Source: Anaerovirgula multivorans (GTDB taxonomy: Bacteria; Bacillota; Clostridia; Peptostreptococcales; Natronincolaceae). From it: DNA of 64,000 nucleotides. The translations under genes and the position numbers were made by a program. The notes beneath the pieces were generated by a model. The model was not told the DNA's origin. It made no database searches and was given only the letters and a program-made list of their open reading frames with translations. Positions within the stretch are counted from its first letter, which is position 1. Each line of letters opens with the position of its first letter. The stretch is from the NCBI RefSeq assembly GCF_900188145.1, contig NZ_FZOJ01000018.1, positions 1 to 64,000 of the forward strand, given 5' to 3'. Shown piece after piece: positions 51,348 through 64,000 of the stretch.

Positions 51348-52046
51348 TTATTCATTATAATTTTTGTTCTTTCTATACCTCCAAAAACCCGTTACCCCTA
51401 GTATCATAATAAATCCTATATAAATAACTGCTATCTTCACTGCTGTATTGTAGAAAAATGCCTCTGGAAGCATCTGAATCATAATATCTGCGTTAGGATC
51501 CAGTACCCATAAGTCATTATCAAAGAAGATATAGTGAAAGTAATCAAAGTATTTAGTGAAATTGAAATACATTAATAAAAATAAGATAATAATCAAATCG
51601 ATATTCGCCATAGCTGTATACATAAGCGTCTTTGATATACCTCTTCTCCAAAGCTTATCTTGGGCAACAAAAAAGATGAGGAGCCCTCCTAATAGGAAAA
51701 GACTTATGTTTCTTATCCATCTTCCTCCAACAAACAATTCCTTTACGTCTATCATATGAAGCTTTTCCCGTTCTCCAAATACTTCTCTTTCCTCACCCTT
51801 TACTACTGCCCTTATATTAAGGTCCTCTCTATCATCCCTTAAATAGGATAGCAGTTCTTTGGTGACATGCTGTAAATTTTCCTTATCCATACCAGTAACC
51901 ACCATTATATCATGTTTCTCGTATTCCCTTGCATAATGGTTCATATCAAAGGTAACCATTTCTACCGCAGTAAGCAATAGAACAAAGGATAATGCTAGTC
52001 CTGATAATACATAAAGGAATTTTTTATAATTCTTCATTCTCTTCAC
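51348..52046 (-). CDS. TIGR01906/DUF1461-family integral membrane protein
   Basis: A 232-aa protein with an N-terminal helix, an extracellular region of about 85 residues and four further helices. The extracellular part has MVTGMDKENLQHVTKELLSYLRDD and REKLHMIDVKELF, characteristic of this family. No biochemical role is known. ATG 52046 has AGGGTGAAGAG upstream. Confidence 0.85.
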   Translation of the reverse strand: MKRMKNYKKFLYVLSGLALSFVLLLTAVEMVTFDMNHYAREYEKHDIMVVTGMDKENLQHVTKELLSYLRDDREDLNIRAVVKGEEREVFGEREKLHMIDVKELFVGGRWIRNISLFLLGGLLIFFVAQDKLWRRGISKTLMYTAMANIDLIIILFLLMYFNFTKYFDYFHYIFFDNDLWVLDPNADIMIQMLPEAFFYNTAVKIAVIYIGFIMILGVTGFWRYRKNKNYNE

Positions 52047-52129
52047 CCTTTAGCTTTTCTTCTTCCCTCTATATTATACAATCTTTCCTCCTCTTGCAAA
52101 CAATATATTTTTAAATTTATCCTTCGGTG

Positions 52130-52246
52130 TATTGCTATGACTTCCGTTTATTCAAGCAAAAGATTAAGCATACATGAAATAACTTGGCTACAATTGAGAA
52201 GAGGTAAAAAATCCTCGCTGAATTAAGTCTCATTTTAGCACCTTAC
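52130..52246 (-). repeat. Dispersed structured repeat, copy 2
   Basis: On the minus strand it starts GAGACTTAATTCAG, has AATTGTAGCC in the middle and ends AGCAATACACCGAAGG, matching 43371-43490. The hairpin arms differ but can still pair (GAGG/CCTC). Confidence 0.6.
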
Positions 52247-52315
52247 TGCTACTAACTACATATTATAAAGTAAAAGATAAGTAAATTGCTATTTATCTTA
52301 AGGGGGTGAACAATC

Positions 52316-52489
52316 ATGACTGCTACTGGTGGTATTTTTGGAGGTCAAAGTAGCCTATTATTCTTTTTCCTACTACTAGTAATTATCTTCTGTAAGTGCT
52401 CTAAAGCACTAGGTATAAGCGGTGATAGCTTATTATTCTTCTTCTTGATATTAGTTGTATTGTTTGGCGGAAGATCTTTCTGGTGTTAA
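52316..52489 (+). CDS. Small hydrophobic protein (possible sporulation-type peptide)
   Basis: A 57-aa protein starting at ATG after AGGGGGTGA. Two hydrophobic stretches (LLFFFLLLVIIFC and LLFFFLILVVLFGG) flank a short polar segment KCSKALGISGDS, and it ends RSFWC. It resembles small YjcZ-like or spore-associated membrane peptides in size and composition only. A strong terminator follows. Confidence 0.75.
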   Translation: MTATGGIFGGQSSLLFFFLLLVIIFCKCSKALGISGDSLLFFFLILVVLFGGRSFWC

Positions 52490-52513
52490 GAAGCTTTGAA
52501 AAAATGTATAAAA

Positions 52514-52545
52514 AATGGTGGTCTTCATGTAGAGACCACCATTTC
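52514..52545 (+). terminator. Terminator of the small hydrophobic gene
   Basis: AAATGGTGGTCT pairs with AGACCACCATTT around an 8-nt loop. Confidence 0.85.
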
Positions 52546-52632
52546 ACTTTTTATAAAGCTTTACAGCCACAGATATTGGAGAACATCATAATCAACTGCC
52601 TTATCATCAAAAATAGCCATCAAAACACCCTC

Positions 52633-53367
52633 CTAAAGTAAATTTAATATTTTTTCTTTTAAGCTTACAAATTCTTCACAGGTAAATGTGCTGTTGTCTC
52701 TAGGTCTAGGAATACCAATATCAAATATCGCTTTTATCCTCGCTGGTCGTTCCGACAAAACATAAATTTTATCCGATAGAAAGAGGGCTTCATCAATATC
52801 ATGGGTGATAAACAGTATAGAGGCCTTCAAATTTTTCAGCACGCTTAACAGCCATTGCTGCATCTTTCTTTTTGTAATGGCATCCAATCCACCAAAGGGT
52901 TCATCCAATAGCATAATGTCCTTTGCAAAAAGGTAGGTTCTCAACAATGCCGCTCTTTGTCTCATACCACCAGAAAGCTGATGTGGATAATGATTTTCAA
53001 AGCCCTCTAGCCCAAAGAGAGAAAAATAAGGGGCAGCCTGTTGTCTTGCTACCTTCTTATCTATTCCTTTAATCATCAAAGGAATGGAAGCATTGTCTAA
53101 AATCGTCTTCCATGGTAAAAGAAGATCTTTCTGGTGCATGTAACTTACTCTGCCGGTTTTCCCTGTATAGTCATTTCCTTCTATCAAAATTTTTCCATGA
53201 TCTGCCTTTTCTATACCAGCAACAATATTAAATAAAGTGCTCTTGCCACTGCCACTAGGCCCTATAATTGAGACAATTTGGTTTTCCTCAAGGGTTAGGG
53301 AAATGTTTTCTAAAGTGTACAATTCATCAAAGTATTTAGTTACATCAATAATCTCTAGTTTTTTCAT
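52633..53367 (-). CDS. thiZ: ABC transporter ATPase for thiamine precursor uptake (ThiZ-like)
   Basis: A 244-aa ATPase of the nitrate/taurine/HMP group. Walker A GPSGSGKSTLFN, signature LSGGMRQRAALLRT, Walker B IMLLDEPFGGLD, switch FITHDIDEA. ATG 53367 follows the thiY stop by 8 nt; the longer frame overlaps thiY. A TPP riboswitch heads the operon, supporting a role in pyrimidine precursor uptake. Confidence 0.9.
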   Translation of the reverse strand: MKKLEIIDVTKYFDELYTLENISLTLEENQIVSIIGPSGSGKSTLFNIVAGIEKADHGKILIEGNDYTGKTGRVSYMHQKDLLLPWKTILDNASIPLMIKGIDKKVARQQAAPYFSLFGLEGFENHYPHQLSGGMRQRAALLRTYLFAKDIMLLDEPFGGLDAITKRKMQQWLLSVLKNLKASILFITHDIDEALFLSDKIYVLSERPARIKAIFDIGIPRPRDNSTFTCEEFVSLKEKILNLL

Positions 53368-53375
53368 ATGGATAC

Positions 53376-54383
53376 CTACTGAGGTAAGAATTCGTTTGTA
53401 AAGGCATCTTCTGTTTTTAAAGCTTCCCTCAATAACCCCTGTTGATACATCCATTCACTATATCTTTCCCATACTTCTGCCTTCATTTCACCCCATCTTT
53501 TTGCCTCTGCTTGGTACTGTGCTGCTAAGTATTTTTGACTGGCTATTACCATTTCTTCATCTAACTCCGGTACCCATTTCAGCAGGTCTGCTGCAGCTCC
53601 CTCTGGGTTTTCCATAGCATATTGATAGCCTTTTGTTGTAGCTCTTAAAAATCTTTCTGCCAGCTGAGGGTTGCTTTCTAAAAGTTCATCATGGGCTATG
53701 ATCACAGGCGTATAGAAATCAAGGGCTTCTTGGATATCCTGAAGTAAAATAAAGTTCAAGCCAAAATCTCTTAATTCAGCTGCTACTCCATCCCATCCAT
53801 AATAAATCCATGTGAAATCCACATGATTTTCTACACTGGTAAAGAAGTCAATTACTCCTATGTCGACCATTTCTAGCTTAGAAAAATCTCCCCCCTCTTT
53901 ATCCATCAATGCCTTTAATATGGCTTCTTCCATAGGTGAACCCCATCCACCATATTTTTTACCTTCAAAATCTTTTGGAGAAAGGATTTCCTTATTCACT
54001 GGAGATGCAAAACCTGAAGTATTATGTTGAATAATAGCTGCGATTGCCTTTACTGGCAATGGGTTTTCTGCTGTTCTTGCATAAGCCACCTGTTCCTGAT
54101 AGCTAATGCCAAACTCTCCTTGCTTTGTTGCGATTAACTCTGCACTACCACTCTCACCAGGCTGAATGATTTCAACCGCTAGGCCTTCTTCTGCATAGTA
54201 GCCTTGTTCTATAGCAGTATACATTCCTGTATGATTTGTATTCGGTACCCAGTCCAAAATTACCGTTACCTTTTCCATCTGCTGAGAAGGTTCCCTTGCT
54301 TCTTTACCTGTTCCTATACTACATCCAACTAAGCTTGTCATTATTAAAGTTAACACGATACATATTGTAAAAAACTTCTTCAT
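53376..54383 (-). CDS. thiY: Substrate-binding lipoprotein of the HMP/thiamine precursor ABC transporter (ThiY-like)
   Basis: A 335-aa NMT1/THI5-like receptor. Lipobox SLVGC at about residue 21, then the family start VTVILDWVPNTNHTGMY and GYYAEEGLAVEI. It contains the CCCFC-like position region as KKYGGWGSPMEEAIL, as in ThiY. It binds a 4-amino-5-aminomethyl or hydroxymethyl pyrimidine. It lies between thiX and thiZ with a gap of 1-8 nt. Confidence 0.92.
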   Translation of the reverse strand: MKKFFTICIVLTLIMTSLVGCSIGTGKEAREPSQQMEKVTVILDWVPNTNHTGMYTAIEQGYYAEEGLAVEIIQPGESGSAELIATKQGEFGISYQEQVAYARTAENPLPVKAIAAIIQHNTSGFASPVNKEILSPKDFEGKKYGGWGSPMEEAILKALMDKEGGDFSKLEMVDIGVIDFFTSVENHVDFTWIYYGWDGVAAELRDFGLNFILLQDIQEALDFYTPVIIAHDELLESNPQLAERFLRATTKGYQYAMENPEGAAADLLKWVPELDEEMVIASQKYLAAQYQAEAKRWGEMKAEVWERYSEWMYQQGLLREALKTEDAFTNEFLPQ

Positions 54384-54384
54384 T

Positions 54385-55200
54385 TTATTCTTCCTCCTTT
54401 TTTAGTCCATATATTTCTTTATTCCATGGCATAGCTTTGCTTTCTATAAATCCAATGAACTTTAAGACACCGATACTTAATAGAACAATCACAAGGATTG
54501 CAGCAAAAACCCTATCAGTAGCAAAGGAATTCTTCACCCGAAGCATATAGATACCCAATCCTCTTCTACCTCCTACCCATTCTCCAATCACTGCCGCCAT
54601 GATGCTATAGGTACCTGAAATCTTTAATCCTGAAAAAAAGCTGGGAAGAGCTGCCGGCAGCTTTACAATTTTATAAATATCCCAGCTGCTTGCCCCCATG
54701 GATTTCAATAGATTCAACAAATCCTTATCCACTGACTCTAACCCCTTTAAGAGACTAATGGTAATAGGAAAAAAGCAGACCAGCACCACAATGACAATTT
54801 TAGGTAGATATCCGAAACCAAACCACATGGCAAACAGCGGTGCTAAAGTAATTATTGGTACAGTTTGCGAGGTAATCAGTAGAGGATAAAAAATCCGTTT
54901 CAGCACCCTCACCTTATCCATCATGATAGCAATAAGGATACCTGCTAAAATAGCAATGCAAAAGCCTACTACTGCTTCAAATACCGTAGCCATCATATGC
55001 TGCCCCATTAAAGGAAAAGTGACGACTAAGGTATGTATCACCTTAGAAGGTGCTGGTAAAATGAAGGGATCCACTAAGTCCAACCTAGTAATTACTTCCC
55101 AAAGTAGAATAAGAAAAGTAGTAAATACTACAGGCAATAGATCGATGTTAAGTATACTAAAAGTGTATGGAGAATTACCTGTATTTCTTAATCTTTTCAT
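54385..55200 (-). CDS. thiX: ABC transporter permease for thiamine precursor (ThiX-like)
   Basis: A 271-aa BPD-type permease with six helices. The EAA loop is visible as LLKSMGASSWDIYKIVKLPAALP. Its start overlaps the upstream thiamine-binding gene by 26 nt, and its stop adjoins thiY, so translation is coupled across the operon. Confidence 0.92.
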   Translation of the reverse strand: MKRLRNTGNSPYTFSILNIDLLPVVFTTFLILLWEVITRLDLVDPFILPAPSKVIHTLVVTFPLMGQHMMATVFEAVVGFCIAILAGILIAIMMDKVRVLKRIFYPLLITSQTVPIITLAPLFAMWFGFGYLPKIVIVVLVCFFPITISLLKGLESVDKDLLNLLKSMGASSWDIYKIVKLPAALPSFFSGLKISGTYSIMAAVIGEWVGGRRGLGIYMLRVKNSFATDRVFAAILVIVLLSIGVLKFIGFIESKAMPWNKEIYGLKKEEE

Positions 55201-55462
55201 CCATCGTCACGCCCTCTGGCTTGTAATCTATTTTAACAACAGATAATACTCTTGTGGCACCCTCTTTAACACATAGTTCTTGAGCCTTTTTCACAATTCC
55301 CAAAAGTTCATCTAGCTCTCCTTCAATAGTTGTTTCCATTGGTCCCACCTCATACTTCAATCCTGTTTGCTGAATCATATGAATTACTGTGTCAACAACT
55401 GGATAGATCCTTTCATCTGGAACCCTTGGTATCACCTGTAGGCTTAAATTTACATGGGCCAT
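55175..55462 (-). CDS. MTH1187/YkoF-family thiamine-binding protein
   Basis: A 95-aa cytosolic protein with the ferredoxin-like fold of the MTH1187 family (NLSLQVIPRVPDERIYPVVD; KYEVGPMETTIEGELDEL). YkoF relatives bind thiamine or HMP. It is the first gene after the TPP riboswitch and overlaps thiX. ATG 55462 follows AGGAGGGG. Confidence 0.9.
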   Translation of the reverse strand: MAHVNLSLQVIPRVPDERIYPVVDTVIHMIQQTGLKYEVGPMETTIEGELDELLGIVKKAQELCVKEGATRVLSVVKIDYKPEGVTMDEKIKKYR

Positions 55463-55523
55463 AACAAACCCCTCCTTTTATAGTGTCTAAAAACTCTTAA
55501 AAGCTTTTAGTAAAACGGCAAAA

Positions 55524-55554
55524 AACCTTTATCCTGACAGAAGGGATAAAGGTT
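55524..55554 (-). terminator. Riboswitch-controlled terminator
   Basis: AACCTTTATCC pairs with GGATAAAGGTT around a 9-nt loop, followed by TTTTTT on the minus strand. It lies between the TPP aptamer and the first gene, so termination on TPP binding is expected. Confidence 0.9.
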
Positions 55555-55609
55555 GGTTAAATGTACTGAATCCACTGAAAAACATAAAGCTTTTCAAGGT
55601 CATGATATT

Positions 55610-55696
55610 TTCCCTACGCTAGCATTACCCAGGTCAGGTGCAACGGGTCGGAACAAACCACAGTTCCCTCTCAGCCAAGTTAACTTAGCTCCCCTT
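55610..55696 (-). ncRNA. TPP (THI-box) riboswitch
   Basis: All conserved blocks occur on the minus strand: GGGGAGC, GGCTGAGAGGGAAC, GACCCGTTGCACCTGA, CTGGGTAATGCTAGCG and TAGGGAA. It should repress the thiamine-precursor transport operon when thiamine pyrophosphate is abundant. Confidence 0.97.
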
Positions 55697-55815
55697 TAAG
55701 TTTTCATCATCATTATATATCATTGAGTTAAAATGTCAATATACTATATTGTTTTGTTAAATTTTTCCCCTCTTAAGGTTCTTAAGTTCAATTAGACATG
55801 TCTTTACAGATGAGT

Positions 55816-56904
55816 TTAATAATGTTTAATAATTGATCTCCTATGGTTATTATTAACCATAGAGCTGGCAATAAAAACAGTGAGGGGTATCGTAAGAACC
55901 AATCCGATACTTCCACATAACGAACGAATGATCTCACCAGCTACTACTTCAGTATTTAAAATATAGCTAAAGTTTATCTCTGAACCAAAAAAGATTAGAA
56001 ACAAAGGCATGGAAGCGCCTGCATAGGCTAAAATAAGCGTGTTTATCATGGTAGACATAACGTCTTTGCCGATATTAAAGCCAGATAATACTAGCTGAAT
56101 AAAGCTAATGTGCGGCGATTGTTTTTTTAATTCAAATATAAATGAGGTTATAGACATACTTACATCCATGGTAGCACCAATTGTACCGATAAGTATGCCA
56201 CTCATAAACAAACCTCTAAAATCTACTGAAGCACCTACTTGCGTCATCAGAAATATAGCCTCTTCATTTGCTGTACCGGTTATGGAAACCATAGTAGTAT
56301 AATAATTGGCAAGTAACCCTGAAATAATGGTACCTCCAATGGTTCCTATCATGGCAGCAACACTTTTACGAGTAAATCCTCCTATGAGAATAAAGCTTGT
56401 GATAATGATGCCAATAGCACATAGAACAGATATGAATATAGGATTATATCCTTCAAGTATTCTAGGAATTAGTATCTTTATTATAAGCAGCCCAGATAAC
56501 CCTAAAGAGATCAGAGAAGCAAACCCTTTACTTCTGCCAAACAATACTACCGCCAATAAAAACAAAATACCAAGTTGTAGTAGATGATCTCTTCTATCTA
56601 TATTTAAAATTGATGCAGTTAATTGATTGTTTTCATCATCATTTATAGCAATAAGGACTTTATGACCCACTTTAAGATCCAAACCTCTACTAGCTTGCAA
56701 AGAGACATAGTTAATAGTAATTATTTCGTTAATATATACGCCTTCCAAAACCTTAACAGTGATTAATTGACTTTTCAGTTCTTCTTGACTTATACTTTCG
56801 ATATTTACTATTTTTGATTTAATTTGATGGTTATCATCTGTGGCTACTGAGATTGATATAAATATAATTAGAAATATAAGGGTTAAACATATTTTTTTAA
56901 TCAT
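55816..56904 (-). CDS. YibE/F-family membrane protein
   Basis: A 362-aa protein. An N-terminal signal-anchor leads an extracellular domain (about residues 25-105) with ITVKVLEGVYINEIITI, followed by seven or so helices bearing the YibE/F motif GIIITSFILIGGFTRKS and GTIGATMDVSMSI. The family is uncharacterised; transport is suspected. Single-gene unit with AAGGAGAA upstream. Confidence 0.88.
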   Translation of the reverse strand: MIKKICLTLIFLIIFISISVATDDNHQIKSKIVNIESISQEELKSQLITVKVLEGVYINEIITINYVSLQASRGLDLKVGHKVLIAINDDENNQLTASILNIDRRDHLLQLGILFLLAVVLFGRSKGFASLISLGLSGLLIIKILIPRILEGYNPIFISVLCAIGIIITSFILIGGFTRKSVAAMIGTIGGTIISGLLANYYTTMVSITGTANEEAIFLMTQVGASVDFRGLFMSGILIGTIGATMDVSMSITSFIFELKKQSPHISFIQLVLSGFNIGKDVMSTMINTLILAYAGASMPLFLIFFGSEINFSYILNTEVVAGEIIRSLCGSIGLVLTIPLTVFIASSMVNNNHRRSIIKHY

Positions 56905-57007
56905 AAGTATTCTCCTTAGATAAAGTTTTGTTTACCTAAAAGATTATGATAAATATAGGACAAGTAGAACAATAAACTTTTTTCTTTTGCTTAGTTTTTT
57001 TATATAA

Positions 57008-57053
57008 AAAAAGAGAAGAGGAAATTTTCTTGCTTAATCCCCTTCATCTCTTA
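57008..57053 (-). terminator. Terminator of the pcrA-ligA operon
   Basis: AAGAGATGAAGGGG pairs imperfectly with TCCTCTTCTCTT and runs into TTTTTTT on the minus strand, just after the ligA stop. Confidence 0.75.
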
Positions 57054-57058
57054 TCTAT

Positions 57059-61248
<4,190 letters not shown>

Positions 61249-61831
61249 GAATTTTCTTGCTCCCTTCAGGTATTGATATATATTATCTTACCTTATTTTC
61301 ATAGCTTATTCAATTTTATCATTATTTTCCCTTGTTTAGACAAAGTTTCCAATAAATTCTGTCCTAATTTAGAAGGTTGACGAGTGGGTATGGAAATCCA
61401 CCCCTAATCAGACTGTAGGGGGGCAGTCTCTGTGGCTCCCCGAAAAGTCTGATCAATACACCCAAGAATAAAATGTCTATTCACTTAAGTAAGCGTTCAC
61501 GCTAACCCACATGTTCAAATCCAGTAGCGTTTGATAAAAGTAGATGCCCCAAATCTTCGATTTGGTGTCAGTCACTTTTGCAGAGTGCAACAAAAATGCC
61601 GCTTACCCAGTTAAAGGAAACGACATATCTTTAATCATTCTTTATATAGTTGAGAATAATTTGATATGAATAGTAAAACTGAATTTTAAGAGCGGAAATT
61701 TATCGTCAAAAACTTATAGTAATTAGTCCTGTTTACTATATTGGTGCTAGAATATAAATAGTACAAGTTGAAAGTGGAAAATTCCAAAATAAAAGATATA
61801 ATAAAGTTAGTGAAAAATGGAGGGATTGAAC
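61249..61831. other. Intergenic region with hairpins next to an IS element
   Basis: No gene is visible. It holds a hairpin pair near 61380-61455 (TCAGACT...AGTCTGA enclosing a GGGGGG/CCCC stem), a REP-like repeat at 61539-61577, and the probable promoter and left end of the IS3 element, whose terminal repeat I could not fix. Confidence 0.5.
61539..61577. repeat. REP-like palindromic repeat related to 50180-50279
   Basis: A 39-bp inverted repeat: AAGTAGATGCCCCAAATC-TTC-GATTTGGTGTCAGTCACTT. Reversed, it matches the third copy at 50254-50295 (AAGTGACTGACTCAAAATC...CATCTACTT). Confidence 0.7.
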
Positions 61832-62119
61832 ATGAGTAGACAGTTTACAAAAGAGTTTAAAGAGGATGCAGCAAGGTATTATCTAGAGCATAAAGACTTA
61901 GGATTAACAGAGTGTGCAAAAAACCTAGGGATAAGCAGAACAGCATTATGTACCTGGGCAAAAGAGTCAAGAGCTAATAATGGAGAGGTACCTACAAGAG
62001 GATCAGGTAATTACCAAAGTGATGAAGCAAAAGAAAATGCAAGACTACGTAAAGAACTAAGAGACTCACAAGACGCATTAGAAATACTAAAAAAAGCAAT
62101 CAGCATTCTGGGAAACTAA
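61832..62119 (+). CDS. IS3-family transposase OrfA
   Basis: A 95-aa DNA-binding protein. Helix-turn-helix CAKNLGISRTALCTWAKES and a C-terminal leucine zipper-like ENARLRKELRDSQDALEILKKAI. ATG 61832 follows GGAGGGAT. A run of seven A (62089-62095) in the A_AAA_AAA position before its end would permit -1 frameshifting into OrfB. Confidence 0.92.
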   Translation: MSRQFTKEFKEDAARYYLEHKDLGLTECAKNLGISRTALCTWAKESRANNGEVPTRGSGNYQSDEAKENARLRKELRDSQDALEILKKAISILGN

Positions 62120-62739
62120 CAGAGGCTCTTTTCATTAAAACATCTGAAAAAGAAGATGAACTAAATGAAGACGGTAAACGCCGGCTTAATGTTAGCGGAG
62201 TGCTGAGAATATTAGGCGTTTCAAGGAATGGCTATAATTCTTTTAAAAAAAGGCTTCCTTCTGATATGAATAAGAGAAAAGAGGTTATAAAGACTCAAAT
62301 TAAGCAAATATATGATGACTCTTATCAGAACTATGGAGCTCCTAAAATAACACAGATTCTACAACAAAATGGAGAAACTATAGCAGAAAAAACTGTGGGT
62401 AACTATATGCGAGAAATGGGCATAAAAGCCCAATATGTAAAACCATACACTGTTACAACGATAGATTCGAATTTTAGTGAAGAACTTATCAATATATTGA
62501 ATGAGGAATTTAACCCAGCAGAACCAAATGCGGTATGGTGTTCAGATATTACTTATATTTGGACATATCAAGGATTTGTGTATTTAACGAGCATTATGGA
62601 CCTATATTCAAGAGAAATCATATCTTGGGTACTAAGTACTACACTTGAGGCAAAATGGGTCATAGAAGCAATTGGCAAAGCAAAAGCATCACGAAATATA
62701 AATAAACCTTTAGTCATGCACAGCGATAGAGGCGTTCAG
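62101..62739 (+). pseudogene. IS3-family transposase OrfB, interrupted by a group II intron
   Basis: The -1 frame opens from the slippery A7 and continues through HTH_21 (KKEVIKTQ-like; DDSYQNYGAPKITQIL) into the rve catalytic core. DDE residues seen so far are Asp in VWCSDITYIW and Asp in HSDRGVQ; the final Glu lies beyond the insertion. The frame is cut at 62739/62740 by the intron 5' end. If the intron splices, the protein could be restored. Position within the window prevents seeing the 3' exon. Confidence 0.88.
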
Positions 62740-64000
62740 GTGCGACAAGAAGTCGCGTAATATATTGTCGAAAGACTACCCTATCCATTCGGGGTAACTC
62801 TATCGTGACTAGCGTGGATGGTAACGTCTAGGTTAGAAAGCTCACGAGACAATGTGGAAGTTCGAGTAGCCTAAAACTGGGACAACTGCTAGAGTAAGAA
62901 TGCTATGGAGAACGTAAAGTGAATCACTGTAGGAATCGTTACGCTGGAGAAAGCGAAATAGGCTGAAACGCTTCAACCAAAAGGTAAGGAGTCGAGCAAA
63001 GGCGATCTGTTAAACTAATGCGAATGGATGAAGAACTCCCGGTTTAAAGGTGGCTCCTAAGGCATTCACAATTATGTATTACGGGGAACTTGGTAAACCC
63101 TATATGTTCCTCTATAAAGAGGTATCGAACCGTAAGGGGACGAAAAGACATAGAGGGCAGACGAAAAAGATAAAAAGCGAATGCTGACTTTGTAATGAAA
63201 TCGGATAGGGGTTCAAAATTTGCCCTAACCTGAAAGGGTGCAGACTTATCTAACGGTATTTCTTGGCAGGAAAGGATTGTAAACCTATGAATTTTAGTAT
63301 TTCAACGATGGATAAAACCGAGAGTCTAAAAGACACAAAATCACTTACCAATCAATGGGAGTCCATTGATTGGTCAAAAGTTGAGCATGATGTTAATAGG
63401 CTACAGACCCGAATCGCCAAGGCAACAGCAAACGGGGACTCCAATAAAGCCAAACGGCTACAATACCTACTCACCCATTCTTTTTTTGCCAAAGCTTATG
63501 CAGTAAGAAAAGTAACTACCAATAAAGGTAAAAACACTTCAGGTGTAGACAAAAGGCTATGGTCAACATCTGCATCAAAAATGAGAGCTGTACTTTCGCT
63601 TACCGATAAACGCTATAGAGCAAAGCCGCTTAAACGTGTATATATCGCAAAGAAAGGCAAAAACAAAAATCGTCCATTAGGAATACCAACCATGTATGAT
63701 AGAGCTATGCAAACATTATATGCTTTGGCACTTGAGCCCATTGCTGAAACCAAAGCAGATACTGTCTCTTTTGGTTTCCGTCGAGGAAGGAGCGCAAAAG
63801 ATGCGTGTGAACAAATATTTTGTGTGCTCGCTAGGAAATGCTCACCAACATGGATACTTGAAGGAGATATCAAAGGCTGCTTTGACAACATCAATCATGA
63901 ATGGCTACAATCCAACATTCCAATGGATAAAAGAATCTTGAAACAATTCCTGAAATCAGGCTTCATATACGAAGGAAAGCTATTCCCGACAGAAACAGGC
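62740..64000 (+). mobile_element. Group II intron (5' part; continues past window)
   Basis: Starts with the canonical GTGCGAC and continues with a 5' ribozyme region (about 62740-63286) that contains no gene but shows paired segments and the ORF in the domain IV position. The 3' domains V and VI lie outside the window. It is inserted in the transposase OrfB. Confidence 0.9.
63287..64000 (+). CDS. Group II intron reverse transcriptase/maturase (partial)
   Basis: 238 codons are open from ATG 63287 (weak AAAGGATTGTAAACC upstream) to the window edge. Reverse transcriptase block motifs are visible: RVYIAKKGKNKNRPLGIPTM (RT1), SFGFRRGRSAKDAC (RT2), LEGDIKGCFDNINHEWL (RT3). The YADD block and maturase domain X would follow outside. 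It enables splicing and retrohoming of the intron. Confidence 0.93.
   Translation, partial: MNFSISTMDKTESLKDTKSLTNQWESIDWSKVEHDVNRLQTRIAKATANGDSNKAKRLQYLLTHSFFAKAYAVRKVTTNKGKNTSGVDKRLWSTSASKMRAVLSLTDKRYRAKPLKRVYIAKKGKNKNRPLGIPTMYDRAMQTLYALALEPIAETKADTVSFGFRRGRSAKDACEQIFCVLARKCSPTWILEGDIKGCFDNINHEWLQSNIPMDKRILKQFLKSGFIYEGKLFPTETG

Overview
The window looks like chromosome of a low-GC, spore-forming, anaerobic Clostridia member. Evidence includes AT-rich intergenic DNA, strong AGGAGG ribosome sites, GerM-type and copper-amine-oxidase/AMIN amidase genes, rubrerythrin, c-di-GMP and TPP riboswitches and sigma-54 catabolic operons. An Alkaliphilus-like genus is my inference only. Almost every gene is on the minus strand, so operons read from high to low coordinates.

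1-12.5 kb: a small lipoprotein gene, then a sigma-54 controlled catabolic operon. Its genes are a D-2-hydroxyacid dehydrogenase, an RraA-family aldolase, a TctC/TctB/TctA carboxylate transporter and an amidohydrolase. It has a near-perfect -24/-12 promoter and two palindromes one helical phase apart, and the PrpR-type activator gene lies upstream. An intact IS200-like/RAYT element (10.1-10.9 kb) has an internally deleted copy at 1.1-1.5 kb and two minimal REP-like hairpins near 31-32 kb. 12.5-20.8 kb: a MarR regulator with its operator, gene relics, then a BceRS-BceAB-type peptide-antibiotic module that also carries a secreted serine hydrolase and, last, an undecaprenyl diphosphate synthase. 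20.8-32.4 kb: a decayed region, HelD, an AraC-GNAT fusion, a second PrpR-type activator with a YfcC-family carrier and an M20 amidohydrolase (sigma-54 promoter; candidate pseudoknotted leader RNA), an AraC/GyrI-like regulator and tRNA-Arg.

32.5-39 kb is the most remarkable region. It is a c-di-GMP surface module: a 1293-aa LPXTG adhesin with a Glu/Asp/Gln repeat and CnaB-like domains, a class D sortase, and a secreted transglutaminase-like protein. The adhesin leader carries one class-I c-di-GMP riboswitch followed by two tandem class-II c-di-GMP riboswitches. The transglutaminase gene has two tandem class-I riboswitches, and the last abuts its ribosome site. This suggests opposite control of adhesion and of a cell-surface enzyme by one second messenger.

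39-64 kb: a tRNA cluster with a degenerate extra tRNA-Arg; housekeeping genes (YfcE-like phosphoesterase, rdgB, rph, gerM-like); two paralogous cell-wall amidases, one with an in-frame 9-bp microsatellite; an AIR-synthase-like protein; a solitary DarT-like ADP-ribosyltransferase-fold protein; small Cys-rich and hydrophobic proteins; rubrerythrin; a TPP-riboswitch HMP/thiamine transport operon; a YibE/F protein; ligA and pcrA. The window ends in an IS3-family element interrupted by a group II intron whose reverse transcriptase runs off the edge.
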